In this document: positions 27,736-36,177 of the stretch, one piece after another
How positions within the stretch are numbered: the stretch's first letter is position 1
How the letters are laid out: the number at the start of each line of letters is the position of its first letter
Source: Desulfuromonas sp. KJ2020
GTDB lineage: Bacteria > Desulfobacterota > Desulfuromonadia > Desulfuromonadales > SZUA-540
Assembly (NCBI RefSeq): GCF_024197615.1
Contig: NZ_JAKUKE010000001.1
Span: 1,069,369 to 1,133,368 of the forward strand
Direction of reading: 5' to 3'
Length of the DNA stretch: 64,000 bases
Notes under the pieces: model-generated
Databases searched by the model: none
The model's input: the letters and a program-made list of their open reading frames with translations, nothing else
Told to the model about the DNA's origin: nothing
Translations under genes and position numbers: made by a program

Positions 27736-29055
27736 ATGGTGAATGTGAAGAACCAGACCGCCAGCGCCGAATATCACCTCAGCACCCTGGCCAATGGCCT
27801 GCGGGTCGTGACGGTGGAGATGCCCCATCTGCACAGCGCCGAAATGATGTGCTACGTCGGTGTCGGTAGTCGCAATGAAGAGGATCAGCTCGCGGGCATC
27901 TCCCACTTTCTGGAGCACATGATTTTCCGGGGGACGGCGGAATACCCTTCCAGCCTCCAGCTGGAGCAAGCCTTTGAGACCATCGGCGGCGCCGTCAATG
28001 CCTCCACCGACACCGAGGGGACCTGCTACCATTCCCGACTGCATCCCGATTGTATTGCCGAAGGAGCCAGACTCTTTGCCTCCATGCTGCTGCGGCCCAG
28101 CCTTAGCGACGTGGAGGTAGAGCGGCGCATCATTCTGGAAGAGGCTCTGGAAGATCTCAACGAGCGCGGGGAGATGATCGCTCCGGACAACCTGACGGCG
28201 CAGCTGCTCTGGCCCGGTCATCCCCTCAGCCGTCCGACCATCGGCTGCCGGGAGACCATCAGCGCCATTACCCCCGAAGATCTCCGCGCCTACCATCGCC
28301 GCTATTACCATCCCGCCAATACGGTTATCGCCGTGGCCGGGCGGGTGCGGCCCGGCGAGGTGCTGAGGGCGGTGGAGGAAGCCTTTGCCGCCTGGCCGAG
28401 CGCCGACCTCCATGCCTGCCTGCCAGCCCCGGCAGGAGGCGGGGAGACGCAGCCCGAGTCGATCTGGATCAAGGATTCCGACTCGCAGATCAACCTGCAG
28501 CTGGCCTTTCGCCTGCCCGGCCGCCATGCCCGTGAAGTGGCGGCCCTGCGGCTACTGCGGGCGGTACTCTCCTGGGGGGGCGCCTCCCGCCTGATGCTGC
28601 GCCTGCGGGAGATGAAGGGGCTAACCTACAACGTCGAGGCCAATCTGGCTCTGCTCGACGATTGCGGCTGCCTGACCGTCGACCTGGCCGTAGCTCCCGA
28701 CAACCTGACGGCCGCCGTGGCGGAGCTTTTACTGATTTTCGAGGAGCTGTGTCAGGTGCCGGTGGGCGAAGAGGAGTTGCGGCGCGTGGTGCAGAGCTAT
28801 CTCTTCGCCCTCGATTTCAGCCGCGACCACACGGACGATCTGGCCACGCGCTACGGCTGGGGGGAGCTGGTCGGCTGTGTACGCACCCTGGCGGAGGATC
28901 GCCGCGAGATGCAGTCTGTGGAGGCGTGCGAGCTCAGGCAGACGGCCGCCGCCTTCTTCACTCCCGGCGCTCTCAAGCTGGCCGTGGTCGGCCCCTTTCG
29001 CGCCCGCGACCGCCGGGAAGTGGAGAAGATGCTCAAGCGCTACCGTCAGGGGTGA
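27736..29055 (+). CDS. M16-family zinc peptidase
   Basis: The 439-aa protein shows the inverted zinc motif HFLEH (His57, Glu60, His61), with the distal acidic ligand region LEEALEDLNERGE near 135, and a second, degenerate M16 domain from about 225. It resembles mitochondrial processing peptidase beta and bacterial PqqF/YmxG-type proteases. The substrate is unknown. The start is an ATG with only a weak GGAAGGA about 20 nt upstream, so initiation may be inefficient. It converges on the sigma-54 activator gene with 7 nt between stops. Confidence 0.88.
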   Translation: MVNVKNQTASAEYHLSTLANGLRVVTVEMPHLHSAEMMCYVGVGSRNEEDQLAGISHFLEHMIFRGTAEYPSSLQLEQAFETIGGAVNASTDTEGTCYHSRLHPDCIAEGARLFASMLLRPSLSDVEVERRIILEEALEDLNERGEMIAPDNLTAQLLWPGHPLSRPTIGCRETISAITPEDLRAYHRRYYHPANTVIAVAGRVRPGEVLRAVEEAFAAWPSADLHACLPAPAGGGETQPESIWIKDSDSQINLQLAFRLPGRHAREVAALRLLRAVLSWGGASRLMLRLREMKGLTYNVEANLALLDDCGCLTVDLAVAPDNLTAAVAELLLIFEELCQVPVGEEELRRVVQSYLFALDFSRDHTDDLATRYGWGELVGCVRTLAEDRREMQSVEACELRQTAAAFFTPGALKLAVVGPFRARDRREVEKMLKRYRQG

Positions 29056-29062
29056 AGCCGCC

Positions 29063-31891
29063 TCAGGCGATGCGAATGGTTTTGTACAGGAAGTTCTTGA
29101 ATTTGTAGAAAACTTTCTGGTCCTCGTCCGTGCCGTTCTTGACGTCGCAGGCCTTGAGCAGGACGGCCAGCTTCGGCATGGTGGTGCCGCCCTGGGCGCG
29201 GGCGAGGTCGACCACTGCGGCCACCACATCCCGGGAAATGCGATTCTCCGAAAAGGGGGTGTGCACCGCGCTCCAGAAATCCCGCTCCCCGCGGGTGATC
29301 CCTTCCAGAATCTCCTGCGCCATCTGCTCCGTCAGCTTTTCGGCGACATCCTCCCTCTCCTGGGCCTCCATCGAGCTGAGCACCCGGCGAATATCCTCCT
29401 CGTTGATCACATGGCCCTTGCGGAAGAAAAGAGCCCGTAGCAGGATGCTGCGCAGCTCGCGGATGTTGCCGGTGTAGTGGTGCTGCACCAGTAGGTTCTG
29501 GGCGCTGCGGGTCAGGGTAGGGGCGTCGTCCTCCGTCTCCTCGGGTTTCTTGTAGACGCGAAAGAGCTTGCCGAGGAAGTGGGTGGCCAGGTCGGGGATA
29601 TCCTCGTGGCGCTGGTTGAGGGATGGCACCTCGATGGTCAGCTCGGAGAGGCGGTGGTAGAGATCCTCGCGGAAATGGCCTTCGCGGATGAGCTGTCGCA
29701 GGTTTTTGTTGGTGGCGGCGATGAGCAGCACGCGGGCATAACGGGTGGTGTTCTCGCCCAGACGGACGAAACCGCCGTTGTCGAGAAAGCGCAGCAGCTG
29801 CACCTGGGTCTTGGGGTCGGCATCGCCGATTTCGTCAAGAAAGACCACGCCGCCGTGGGCCTCTTCCAGAATTCCCTTGCGGTCGGCGTGGGCGCCGGTG
29901 AAGGCGCCGCGTTTGTGGCCGAAGAGTTCCGAGTAGGTCAGCTCGCCGCTGTAGGCGGCGATGTTGGTCTTCTTCACCGGCAGCTCCCCCTGAGGCGCCA
30001 GCTTTTCCCGGTACATCTCGTTGAGGCGGGAGAAGATGTTGTTAAAGAGGAACTCCTTGCCGCTGCCGGTGCATCCAGTGATAAGGATGGAAGGGAGCCC
30101 CAGGGTGGCCTCCTGGATGTCGCGCTGGTGCCAGTAGGCGATGCGGTTGAAGATGGGCGGGGTGATGCGCTGGATGAAGTCGACCACCTCGTTGGCCTTG
30201 GTCGAGTTGCCGATGATGTTCCCCAGCTTGTAGGAAGAGATCTTGGGGTCCTTGTAGCCGACGTCCGTGCGCAGGCGGTTGACCTCGGTGGTAAGCTTCT
30301 CGATGCGCTGCAGGTCGGACAGGTAGCGACTGATCATGCGCTCGATGATGAGCAGCAGGCGCTTGTGTTCCTCGGTGAAGTAGTAGGGGCGCAGGCTGTC
30401 GAGACAGATGACGGCGATGACCTCGCCGTCGCTGATGACGGGGACGGCCAGCTCGCTCTTGATGGCCTCGGTGATCTCCCGGTAGAAGCCGCCCGCCAGT
30501 TTTTCCTCGGCCGTGTCCGAAACCAGGTAGGGGCGGCCCGTGTAGGCCACATGGCCGGTCAGGCTGCGTTCCCCCGGCGGCAGATTGGTGCTGCCGACGC
30601 GAATGGGGGGAATGTTCTTCTTGAGCCACTCCTTGCTCTTGGCGCCGATGAGGCGGCCGTCGGGTTCTTCCACTACCAGCCAGCGTTCGCCGTTCTCCTC
30701 CCGCACCAGGGCGATGCTGCCGGTGGAGGCGCCGATGAGCTCCGTCGCCATGGACAGGATGCGGTTGAGAAAGGGCTGCAGACCCTCGAACTTCTCCTTG
30801 AGCAGGTCGTTGATCTCCGAGAGGACCTTGACCTCCATGTGCTCGTCGCCGATCTCCTGGATGACCCGCTCGGCCATCTCGGCGTGGGCTTCGAGCAGGC
30901 CCGTCTCGAACTCGGAAAAACGGTAGTCCTCCTTTGTATAGTAGTTGACCAGGCAGATGACGCGGCGGGTGTAGGGGTCGTAGCGGGGGACGACGTAAAG
31001 GGATTTCAGCCCCAGTTCCTCGGTGAGGTAGCGCTTCTGCAGGGATTCGGTGGGCAGGCTGGGCAGAAAGAGAGGCTTGAGCAGGGTATCGTCGATGATA
31101 ATGCCGGCGCTGTTGATATACTGGGAGAGCAGCGACTTGCCCGGTGCCAGGCTGATGAGCTTGTCATCCTCGTAAATGCGCTTGACGTCCTTTTCCTTGG
31201 AGAAGGTGGCCAGCACCTGCAGGCCCTCTTCGCCGGCATCGGGAGCCAGGGGAGAAGGAACGAGGACCGAGGCGAGGGCGAGGCGATCGAGCAGCTCGAC
31301 CGCCGATTTCACCATGGCGAAGGCTGCCTCCTTTTTTTTGGCCTCGTCCACCCGCCGGGCCAGCACGATCTGCTGGTGGTACTTGCGGGCCTGGTCGATG
31401 CCGGGGACGACCTGCTGCAGAAAGGTCGCCAGGCTCTCCTGCTGGTCGTCCGAGGGGAGCTGCCCCTTGCGGCTGCTGTCGATGCAGAGGACGCCCACGG
31501 CCCGTCCCTGGTGGACAAGGGGGAGGTGGTAGGAGGACTGCACGGCGAAACGCTCCGCCAATTCGAGGGCGAAAGGGTTATCCAGAGTCGCCACGTCACT
31601 GACCCAGGCCGCTTCCTGGGTGGTGTAGACCCGGCTGACCAGGAATTCCTCAGAGTTGATGGGGAAGCCCTGCCGCCGGATGCTGCGGGCGTGGATGCCG
31701 TTGGCGGCGGCGCATTTGAGGCTGCCGCTGGTCAGGTCTTCCAGGTAGATGCGGCAACGATGGTGTGGCGCGACGAGACCAATGGCCTCCATCATGACGT
31801 GCAGGATGTCTTCGAGGTTTTCCTTGCCGTAACCGCCGATCTTGGCCGTCAGCTCGCGGACCTGCGGCGAGAGGTTGGGTGCCGTATTCAT
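29063..31891 (-). CDS. Large GAF-domain sigma-54-type AAA+ transcription activator
   Basis: The 942-aa protein has two or three GAF-like domains (about 30-180, 190-350 and 365-530), a linker, then a sigma-54 AAA+ domain (about 570-810). The AAA+ domain has Walker A GCTGSGKE, the GAFTGA loop and Walker B VVFLDEIGD. The intact GAFTGA loop means sigma-54 contact is likely. The C-terminus (about 870-942, ISRDVVAAVVDLARAQGG...) does not look like the usual Fis-type helix-turn-helix, so DNA binding is uncertain. I chose the ATG at 31891, with GAAGGAA upstream, over a start at 31933. GAF domains suggest a nucleotide, redox or small-ligand input. Confidence 0.88.
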   Translation of the reverse strand: MNTAPNLSPQVRELTAKIGGYGKENLEDILHVMMEAIGLVAPHHRCRIYLEDLTSGSLKCAAANGIHARSIRRQGFPINSEEFLVSRVYTTQEAAWVSDVATLDNPFALELAERFAVQSSYHLPLVHQGRAVGVLCIDSSRKGQLPSDDQQESLATFLQQVVPGIDQARKYHQQIVLARRVDEAKKKEAAFAMVKSAVELLDRLALASVLVPSPLAPDAGEEGLQVLATFSKEKDVKRIYEDDKLISLAPGKSLLSQYINSAGIIIDDTLLKPLFLPSLPTESLQKRYLTEELGLKSLYVVPRYDPYTRRVICLVNYYTKEDYRFSEFETGLLEAHAEMAERVIQEIGDEHMEVKVLSEINDLLKEKFEGLQPFLNRILSMATELIGASTGSIALVREENGERWLVVEEPDGRLIGAKSKEWLKKNIPPIRVGSTNLPPGERSLTGHVAYTGRPYLVSDTAEEKLAGGFYREITEAIKSELAVPVISDGEVIAVICLDSLRPYYFTEEHKRLLLIIERMISRYLSDLQRIEKLTTEVNRLRTDVGYKDPKISSYKLGNIIGNSTKANEVVDFIQRITPPIFNRIAYWHQRDIQEATLGLPSILITGCTGSGKEFLFNNIFSRLNEMYREKLAPQGELPVKKTNIAAYSGELTYSELFGHKRGAFTGAHADRKGILEEAHGGVVFLDEIGDADPKTQVQLLRFLDNGGFVRLGENTTRYARVLLIAATNKNLRQLIREGHFREDLYHRLSELTIEVPSLNQRHEDIPDLATHFLGKLFRVYKKPEETEDDAPTLTRSAQNLLVQHHYTGNIRELRSILLRALFFRKGHVINEEDIRRVLSSMEAQEREDVAEKLTEQMAQEILEGITRGERDFWSAVHTPFSENRISRDVVAAVVDLARAQGGTTMPKLAVLLKACDVKNGTDEDQKVFYKFKNFLYKTIRIA

Positions 31892-32104
31892 GGGTATCGT
31901 GTTCCTTCGTATGTAGGTAATGTACTCAGGCACTATACGCGCTGGCCGGGGTCTTTGTCAAAAGGTGGATTTCTCAGGGTTTTCGGCAGATGAGTCTTGC
32001 CCCGGCGGCTGATAGACATTAGACTGATAGTCCTTTTCACGAATCCCCCTGCGCCACTGGCCCGACGGGGATGACGATTCCAGGCATCCACGAGGATAGG
32101 CGAT

Positions 32105-33586
32105 ATGGCGTCCGGCAAAACCATCATCATCGGTCTAGGCAGCGTGGGCTTTCAGCTCCTGCGTCTGCTTTCGAAGGACTTTCAGCTGACCTGCATTGAT
32201 ACCCGCCCCGATATTCTGGAGGCGGCCCGGCAACTTAAGGGCAACAGTCTGGTCACCTTGGTTGGGGACGCCACCAGCCGCCTGGTGCTTGAAGACGCTG
32301 GCGCCGCCGAAGCGGATATGGTGGTGATCACCACCACCTCGGAGACGATCAATATTGAGGTGGCCCGTGTTCTCTACGAGCACTTCGACGTTCCCCGGGT
32401 GGTGGCCATCGGCATCACCCAGAAGGGGATCGAGCAGCTGGAAGCCTATGACGTGGAGGTCGAAGGGCTCTTTGCCGTCAGCGCCATCGGTCTGCGCAAT
32501 CGCCTCGAGGCCAAGACCAAGACGGTGACGGGCATCGGCCTTGGCAAGAACGAGATCCTCGAAGTCGAGGTGCATCCCTACTCCCGTCTGGCCAACAAGC
32601 CCCTCTCGTCGCTCAATCCCAAAAGCTGGCGCATCGGCATTATCTATCGCGAGGGGAATATCGTCATTCCCCGCGGTGAGACCATTTTGCGCCCCAAGGA
32701 CCGCATCATTCTGCTCGGCGACCCCAAGGTGCTCAAGACCGTGGCCGACATGCTCACCTTTCGTTTCACCCTCTTTCCCCTCGAATACGGCGATACCCTT
32801 GTCGCCTACATCGGTCCCGGCGATTCGACGGACTACCTGGAGGAAATCGCCTATCTCGCCAGCGTCTACCCTTTGGAACGGGCCCTGTTTCTCTGCTCCA
32901 ACCGCAGCGAACAGCTGGACCAGAGCCTGCGGACCATTGCCGAAAAACACCGGCTGACCGAGATGGTCATTGAAGAGGTGCCCGGCCCCGTGCAGGAGAA
33001 GACCGTCACGGAACTTCTGCAGAAGCACGGGCGGCGCGCCGGCATCGTGGTGCTGTCGCACCAGGCGGCGATTGGCTCCTTCTTCCGGCGCTTCAGTCAC
33101 GGGCGCAAGCAGTTTTTGCGTGAGCTCTCCACCCTGGTCGGCTGTCCCGTGCTCATCGCCGGCGGCAGCTTTCCCTATGCCGATGTGGCGGTGCCCTGCT
33201 ACGAACCCAGCGGTCTGCAGTCGGCTCTCGAGACGACCCTGGAGATGACTTCGGCTATCGATTACCGCATCAACGCGCTCTTCGTGACCCTCTCGCCCTA
33301 TATTTCCTCCGAGCAGGAGACCGACGTTTTCGATGAAATGACCAAGACCGTGGCCGACCTGGGCCTGGTGTACAAGGCGAGCATCAAGAACGTCATCCTT
33401 GACGGCAACCCCATCCGCTCCGTCGAGGAGGCGCTTGGCCGCTACAACCTGATGGTCAGCAGCATCGGCAGCTGGCGCGAAAACACTCTGCTGGGCGAAC
33501 TCTTCCGTCCCGATGTGCCCTGGCGGATCGTGCTGACCTCCCCGGTGAGCGTCCTGCTCATCCCCCCCGTCGAGGCGCTGGCCTAG
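32105..33586 (+). CDS. TrkA-type NAD-binding cation-transport regulator with extra USP-like region
   Basis: Residues 1-125 of this 493-aa protein form a TrkA_N (RCK) Rossmann domain (IIIGLGSVGFQLLRLL; Asp in CIDTRPDI). Residues about 135-220 are a TrkA_C domain (LVNKPLSSLNP-like core, ILRPKDRIILLGDP). The last 270 residues contain a region like universal stress proteins. RCK domains gate K+ or Na+/H+ transporters with NAD(H) or nucleotides. The gene ends 8 nt before the antiporter gene, which is its obvious membrane partner. Confidence 0.85.
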   Translation: MASGKTIIIGLGSVGFQLLRLLSKDFQLTCIDTRPDILEAARQLKGNSLVTLVGDATSRLVLEDAGAAEADMVVITTTSETINIEVARVLYEHFDVPRVVAIGITQKGIEQLEAYDVEVEGLFAVSAIGLRNRLEAKTKTVTGIGLGKNEILEVEVHPYSRLANKPLSSLNPKSWRIGIIYREGNIVIPRGETILRPKDRIILLGDPKVLKTVADMLTFRFTLFPLEYGDTLVAYIGPGDSTDYLEEIAYLASVYPLERALFLCSNRSEQLDQSLRTIAEKHRLTEMVIEEVPGPVQEKTVTELLQKHGRRAGIVVLSHQAAIGSFFRRFSHGRKQFLRELSTLVGCPVLIAGGSFPYADVAVPCYEPSGLQSALETTLEMTSAIDYRINALFVTLSPYISSEQETDVFDEMTKTVADLGLVYKASIKNVILDGNPIRSVEEALGRYNLMVSSIGSWRENTLLGELFRPDVPWRIVLTSPVSVLLIPPVEALA

Positions 33587-33594
33587 GAGAGACG

Positions 33595-34752
33595 ATGCAC
33601 GATCACCTTTTCTCCATGTTCCTGGTATTGGTCGGTGTCGCCATCATCCCCTTTCTGGCCCGGCGTTTCCGCGTGCCGTCGGCGGCTCTGGAAATCGTCT
33701 ACGGGGCCCTGCTCTTCAACCTGCTGCTAGCCGGGCGGCCGGAGTGGTTCGCCCTGCTCGAGGAGCTGGGCTTTATTTTTCTCATGTTCATCGCCGGCAT
33801 GGAGCTCGATCTGCACCGCATCCGCAAGAGCGGCAAGACCGGCTGGTATCTGCTCATTTCCTTTCTCTCTTTTACCATTACCCCCCTGTTGTTCTGGAGT
33901 GTGGGGCAGCCCTTTTTCCTCGGCGTCGCCGTCGCCATGATTTCCGCCGGCATCGCCATACCCGTGCTCAAGGAGCTCGGCCTTATCAAGAGCACCCTGG
34001 GGCAGGACATCATCGGCGTCGCCCTGACAGGAGAGCTGCTCTCCATCCTCGTGCTGACCCTTATCGACGCTTTTCACAACCACGGCGCCACCTGGGGAGC
34101 GGTCATGGAGATCGGCAAGCTCTCTCTTCTCTTCGCCCTCGCCCTACTGGCCCTCAAAGGGTTGTACCTGGTGGCCTGGTGGCATCCGGACCGGGTCGAA
34201 AAGGTGATGGAGAGCGAAGACCCCGTCGAGGAGGGCATCCGGGTGCTGGTGACCTTCGCTTTTGCCGGGGGCCTGCTGGCCTTGGCGGCGGGGGCCGAGC
34301 CGATCCTGGGCTCCTTCCTGCTCGGGGTGGTGTTCAGCTATGTCTTCAAGAGCCGTGGGCGCTTTGAAGAAAAGATCAATGCCCTCGGCTTCGGTTTTCT
34401 CATCCCCTTCTTCTTTATCGGCGTCGGCTCCCGCCTGTCTTTCTCTCATCTCGCCTCCCTGGAAACCGTGGGGATCGCCCTTGGGCTGACCCTCATGGTC
34501 CTGGTCAGCAACCTCTATCCCCTGCTCTTGGCCAGGCCGCTGCGGATCAGTCTGCGCGAGGCTTTCAGTATGTGCATCCTCCTCTCGGCCCCCCTCTCCA
34601 TGATCGTCGTCGCCGGCACCCTGGGCGAGCGCATGGGCCTGGTCTCCCCCAAAGTACAGGGGGCGCTTATCCTCACGGCTCTGCTGGCCAGCGTCGTCTA
34701 TCCTTCCCTTTTCCGCTTGCTGGCACGGCGGCAGGAATCTTCAGCCGATTGA
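33595..34752 (+). CDS. CPA2-family cation/proton antiporter (KefB/NapA-like membrane domain)
   Basis: The 385-aa protein is almost entirely membrane segments (about 11-12), with FLMFIAGMELDL near 62-73 as the usual CPA2 helix 3 motif. It has no cytoplasmic RCK domain; the upstream TrkA-type gene supplies one. The position that normally holds the ion-binding acidic pair or Gln-Asp reads ALTGELLS (Gly146-Glu147). A Glu may replace the Asp, with possible effects on ion choice. K+/H+ or Na+/H+ exchange is inferred. Confidence 0.88.
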   Translation: MHDHLFSMFLVLVGVAIIPFLARRFRVPSAALEIVYGALLFNLLLAGRPEWFALLEELGFIFLMFIAGMELDLHRIRKSGKTGWYLLISFLSFTITPLLFWSVGQPFFLGVAVAMISAGIAIPVLKELGLIKSTLGQDIIGVALTGELLSILVLTLIDAFHNHGATWGAVMEIGKLSLLFALALLALKGLYLVAWWHPDRVEKVMESEDPVEEGIRVLVTFAFAGGLLALAAGAEPILGSFLLGVVFSYVFKSRGRFEEKINALGFGFLIPFFFIGVGSRLSFSHLASLETVGIALGLTLMVLVSNLYPLLLARPLRISLREAFSMCILLSAPLSMIVVAGTLGERMGLVSPKVQGALILTALLASVVYPSLFRLLARRQESSAD

Positions 34753-34787
34753 CCAAAAAAACTTCCCTTACAAACATCTAGGACATT

Positions 34788-34820
34788 CTTAACACCGACC
34801 TAACCTCCTGGCGCTGTAGT
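34788..34820 (+). promoter_or_regulatory. OmpR-type (PhoB/PhoP-like) direct-repeat box and -10
   Basis: CTTAACACCGA (34788-34798) is followed without a gap by CCTAACCTCCT (34799-34809). The two are related units at an 11-bp period, as in Pho boxes bound by tandem OmpR-family dimers (TTAACA-type half sites in Bacillus PhoP). A -10-like TGTAGT lies at 34815-34820, so the box would sit where a class II activator contacts polymerase. Which regulator binds is unknown. Confidence 0.4.
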
Positions 34821-34854
34821 GTTCGTGACACGCAGAACTTACAGGGGGGGCACT

Positions 34855-34992
34855 ATGTGCGGATGGTCTTTTCTACTGCTGGCGCCGATTCTGGCTTTTT
34901 ACGGCTGGCTTTACGGACGGTTTACCTGTCTCGCCGCCGATCGCCTTGTCAAGGAGATCCTGACCGGGGCAGGGCCTAAAAAGGAAAGGTGA
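34855..34992 (+). CDS. 45-aa single-span membrane protein
   Basis: This short frame encodes 45 residues: MCGWSFLLLAPILAF and a following YGWLY form one membrane helix (about 4-23), and a basic cytoplasmic tail ends in PKKER. A run of seven G residues 4 nt upstream can serve as a ribosome site. The TGA lies 6 nt before the start of the REC-kinase gene, whose ribosome site AAGGAAAGG overlaps the last codons. Position behind the direct-repeat box and tight spacing support a real gene. I do not recognise the family; a small partner of the kinase is a guess. Confidence 0.55.
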   Translation: MCGWSFLLLAPILAFYGWLYGRFTCLAADRLVKEILTGAGPKKER

Positions 34993-34998
34993 AGAGAA

Positions 34999-36177
34999 AT
35001 GACGACGATGCTTGCTGAGAGTACGGGAGTAAGAACGGCCGCTGTTTCCGAGGAGACGAGGCCATCGAAAGGCCGTATTCTGGTGGTCGAGGATGAGCGG
35101 GAGCTGGCCGAAATTCTCGAATACAATCTGGACCGGCGGGGTTTTGATATTGTCACCGCCTACGACGGGCTCAGCGCCTGTAGGCTGGTGGGCAGTCACC
35201 AGCCCGACCTGGTTCTGCTCGATATCCTGTTGCCCGACCTCGACGGCTGGGAGATCTGTCGGCTCATTCGCGGCCACCAGAACGCTTTCGTCGCCCAGAC
35301 CCCGATTCTGATGATGACGGCGCTCGGCACGCAAAATGACAAACTCAAGGGACTTCAGCTCGGAGCTGATGACTATGTGGCCAAACCATACAGCGTCCGA
35401 GAGATCTGCGCCAAGGCCGAAAGCATGATCGCTCGCCGCCGGCGGCATCTGCAGGTCAGTGAAGAGCTGCAGAAAGCCCGTCGTCGCGAGCTTCTCCAGG
35501 CCGACATCCAGTACCTGCTCCTGCACGAAATGCGCAATCAGTTGGTGATTATCGGTGGATTTTCCCAGATTCTGGAGCAAAGGGCGGAAGGGGAATCTCT
35601 GGGGCGTTATGCGCGTACCATCGATCGCAGTGCCCGTTATCTGCGTGACCTGTCCAACGACTTTCTGTTTATGCGCCAGGTAGAGGATCAGGGACTTCAG
35701 CTTCCCCAGGAGATCTGCCGTCTGGAAGAACTGTTTGCCGAAATGGTGATCCTCTTTGCCGAATCGGCCCAGGCCAGGGGGATCACCTTCAGCGGCAACT
35801 GGCCACAGGCCGAGGCTCTCTGCCTGGCCCATGCGCCGGCCTTGCGGGTGGTGCTGTCGAGTCTGCTGGACAACGCCATCAAGTACAGTGATCCCGATAC
35901 CGTCGTGACCTTGAATTTGCGGGAGAGCGACGATGCGGTCTATATCGAAATAGACGATCAGGGACGGGGTATTGCCGACGAGGAGATGGAGCGGATCTTC
36001 GACCGGTTCTTCCGTGGAGACGGAACCGCCGATAAGGTCCCGGGCAGCGGCCTTGGCCTTTACATGGCCCGGGTGCTGGTGGAGGCCATGGGGGGATCAA
36101 TCCGGGCCCGGCGAGGAAAAAGCGGCGGAACCTGCATGGAAATCCAACTGCTGGCCCCCGTTGGAGACAGGCCATGA
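34999..36177 (+). CDS. Receiver-histidine kinase hybrid (REC-HisKA-HATPase), cytoplasmic
   Basis: The 392-aa protein starts with a receiver domain (about 25-145; Asp75 in VLLDILLPD, Lys129). A HisKA domain follows with His176 (LLLHEMRNQL), then a HATPase domain (LLDNAIKYS, DDQGRGIA, GSGLGLYMAR). There are no membrane spans. The receiver at the N-terminus means the kinase is probably controlled by phosphorelay from another kinase. The stop overlaps the glycosyltransferase start by 4 nt. Confidence 0.92.
   Translation: MTTMLAESTGVRTAAVSEETRPSKGRILVVEDERELAEILEYNLDRRGFDIVTAYDGLSACRLVGSHQPDLVLLDILLPDLDGWEICRLIRGHQNAFVAQTPILMMTALGTQNDKLKGLQLGADDYVAKPYSVREICAKAESMIARRRRHLQVSEELQKARRRELLQADIQYLLLHEMRNQLVIIGGFSQILEQRAEGESLGRYARTIDRSARYLRDLSNDFLFMRQVEDQGLQLPQEICRLEELFAEMVILFAESAQARGITFSGNWPQAEALCLAHAPALRVVLSSLLDNAIKYSDPDTVVTLNLRESDDAVYIEIDDQGRGIADEEMERIFDRFFRGDGTADKVPGSGLGLYMARVLVEAMGGSIRARRGKSGGTCMEIQLLAPVGDRP

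Noticed and set aside
29579-31993. 804-aa open frame on the plus strand
   Set aside because: It is antisense to the GAF/sigma-54 activator, which has full Walker and GAFTGA motifs. No domain is visible in the plus frame.
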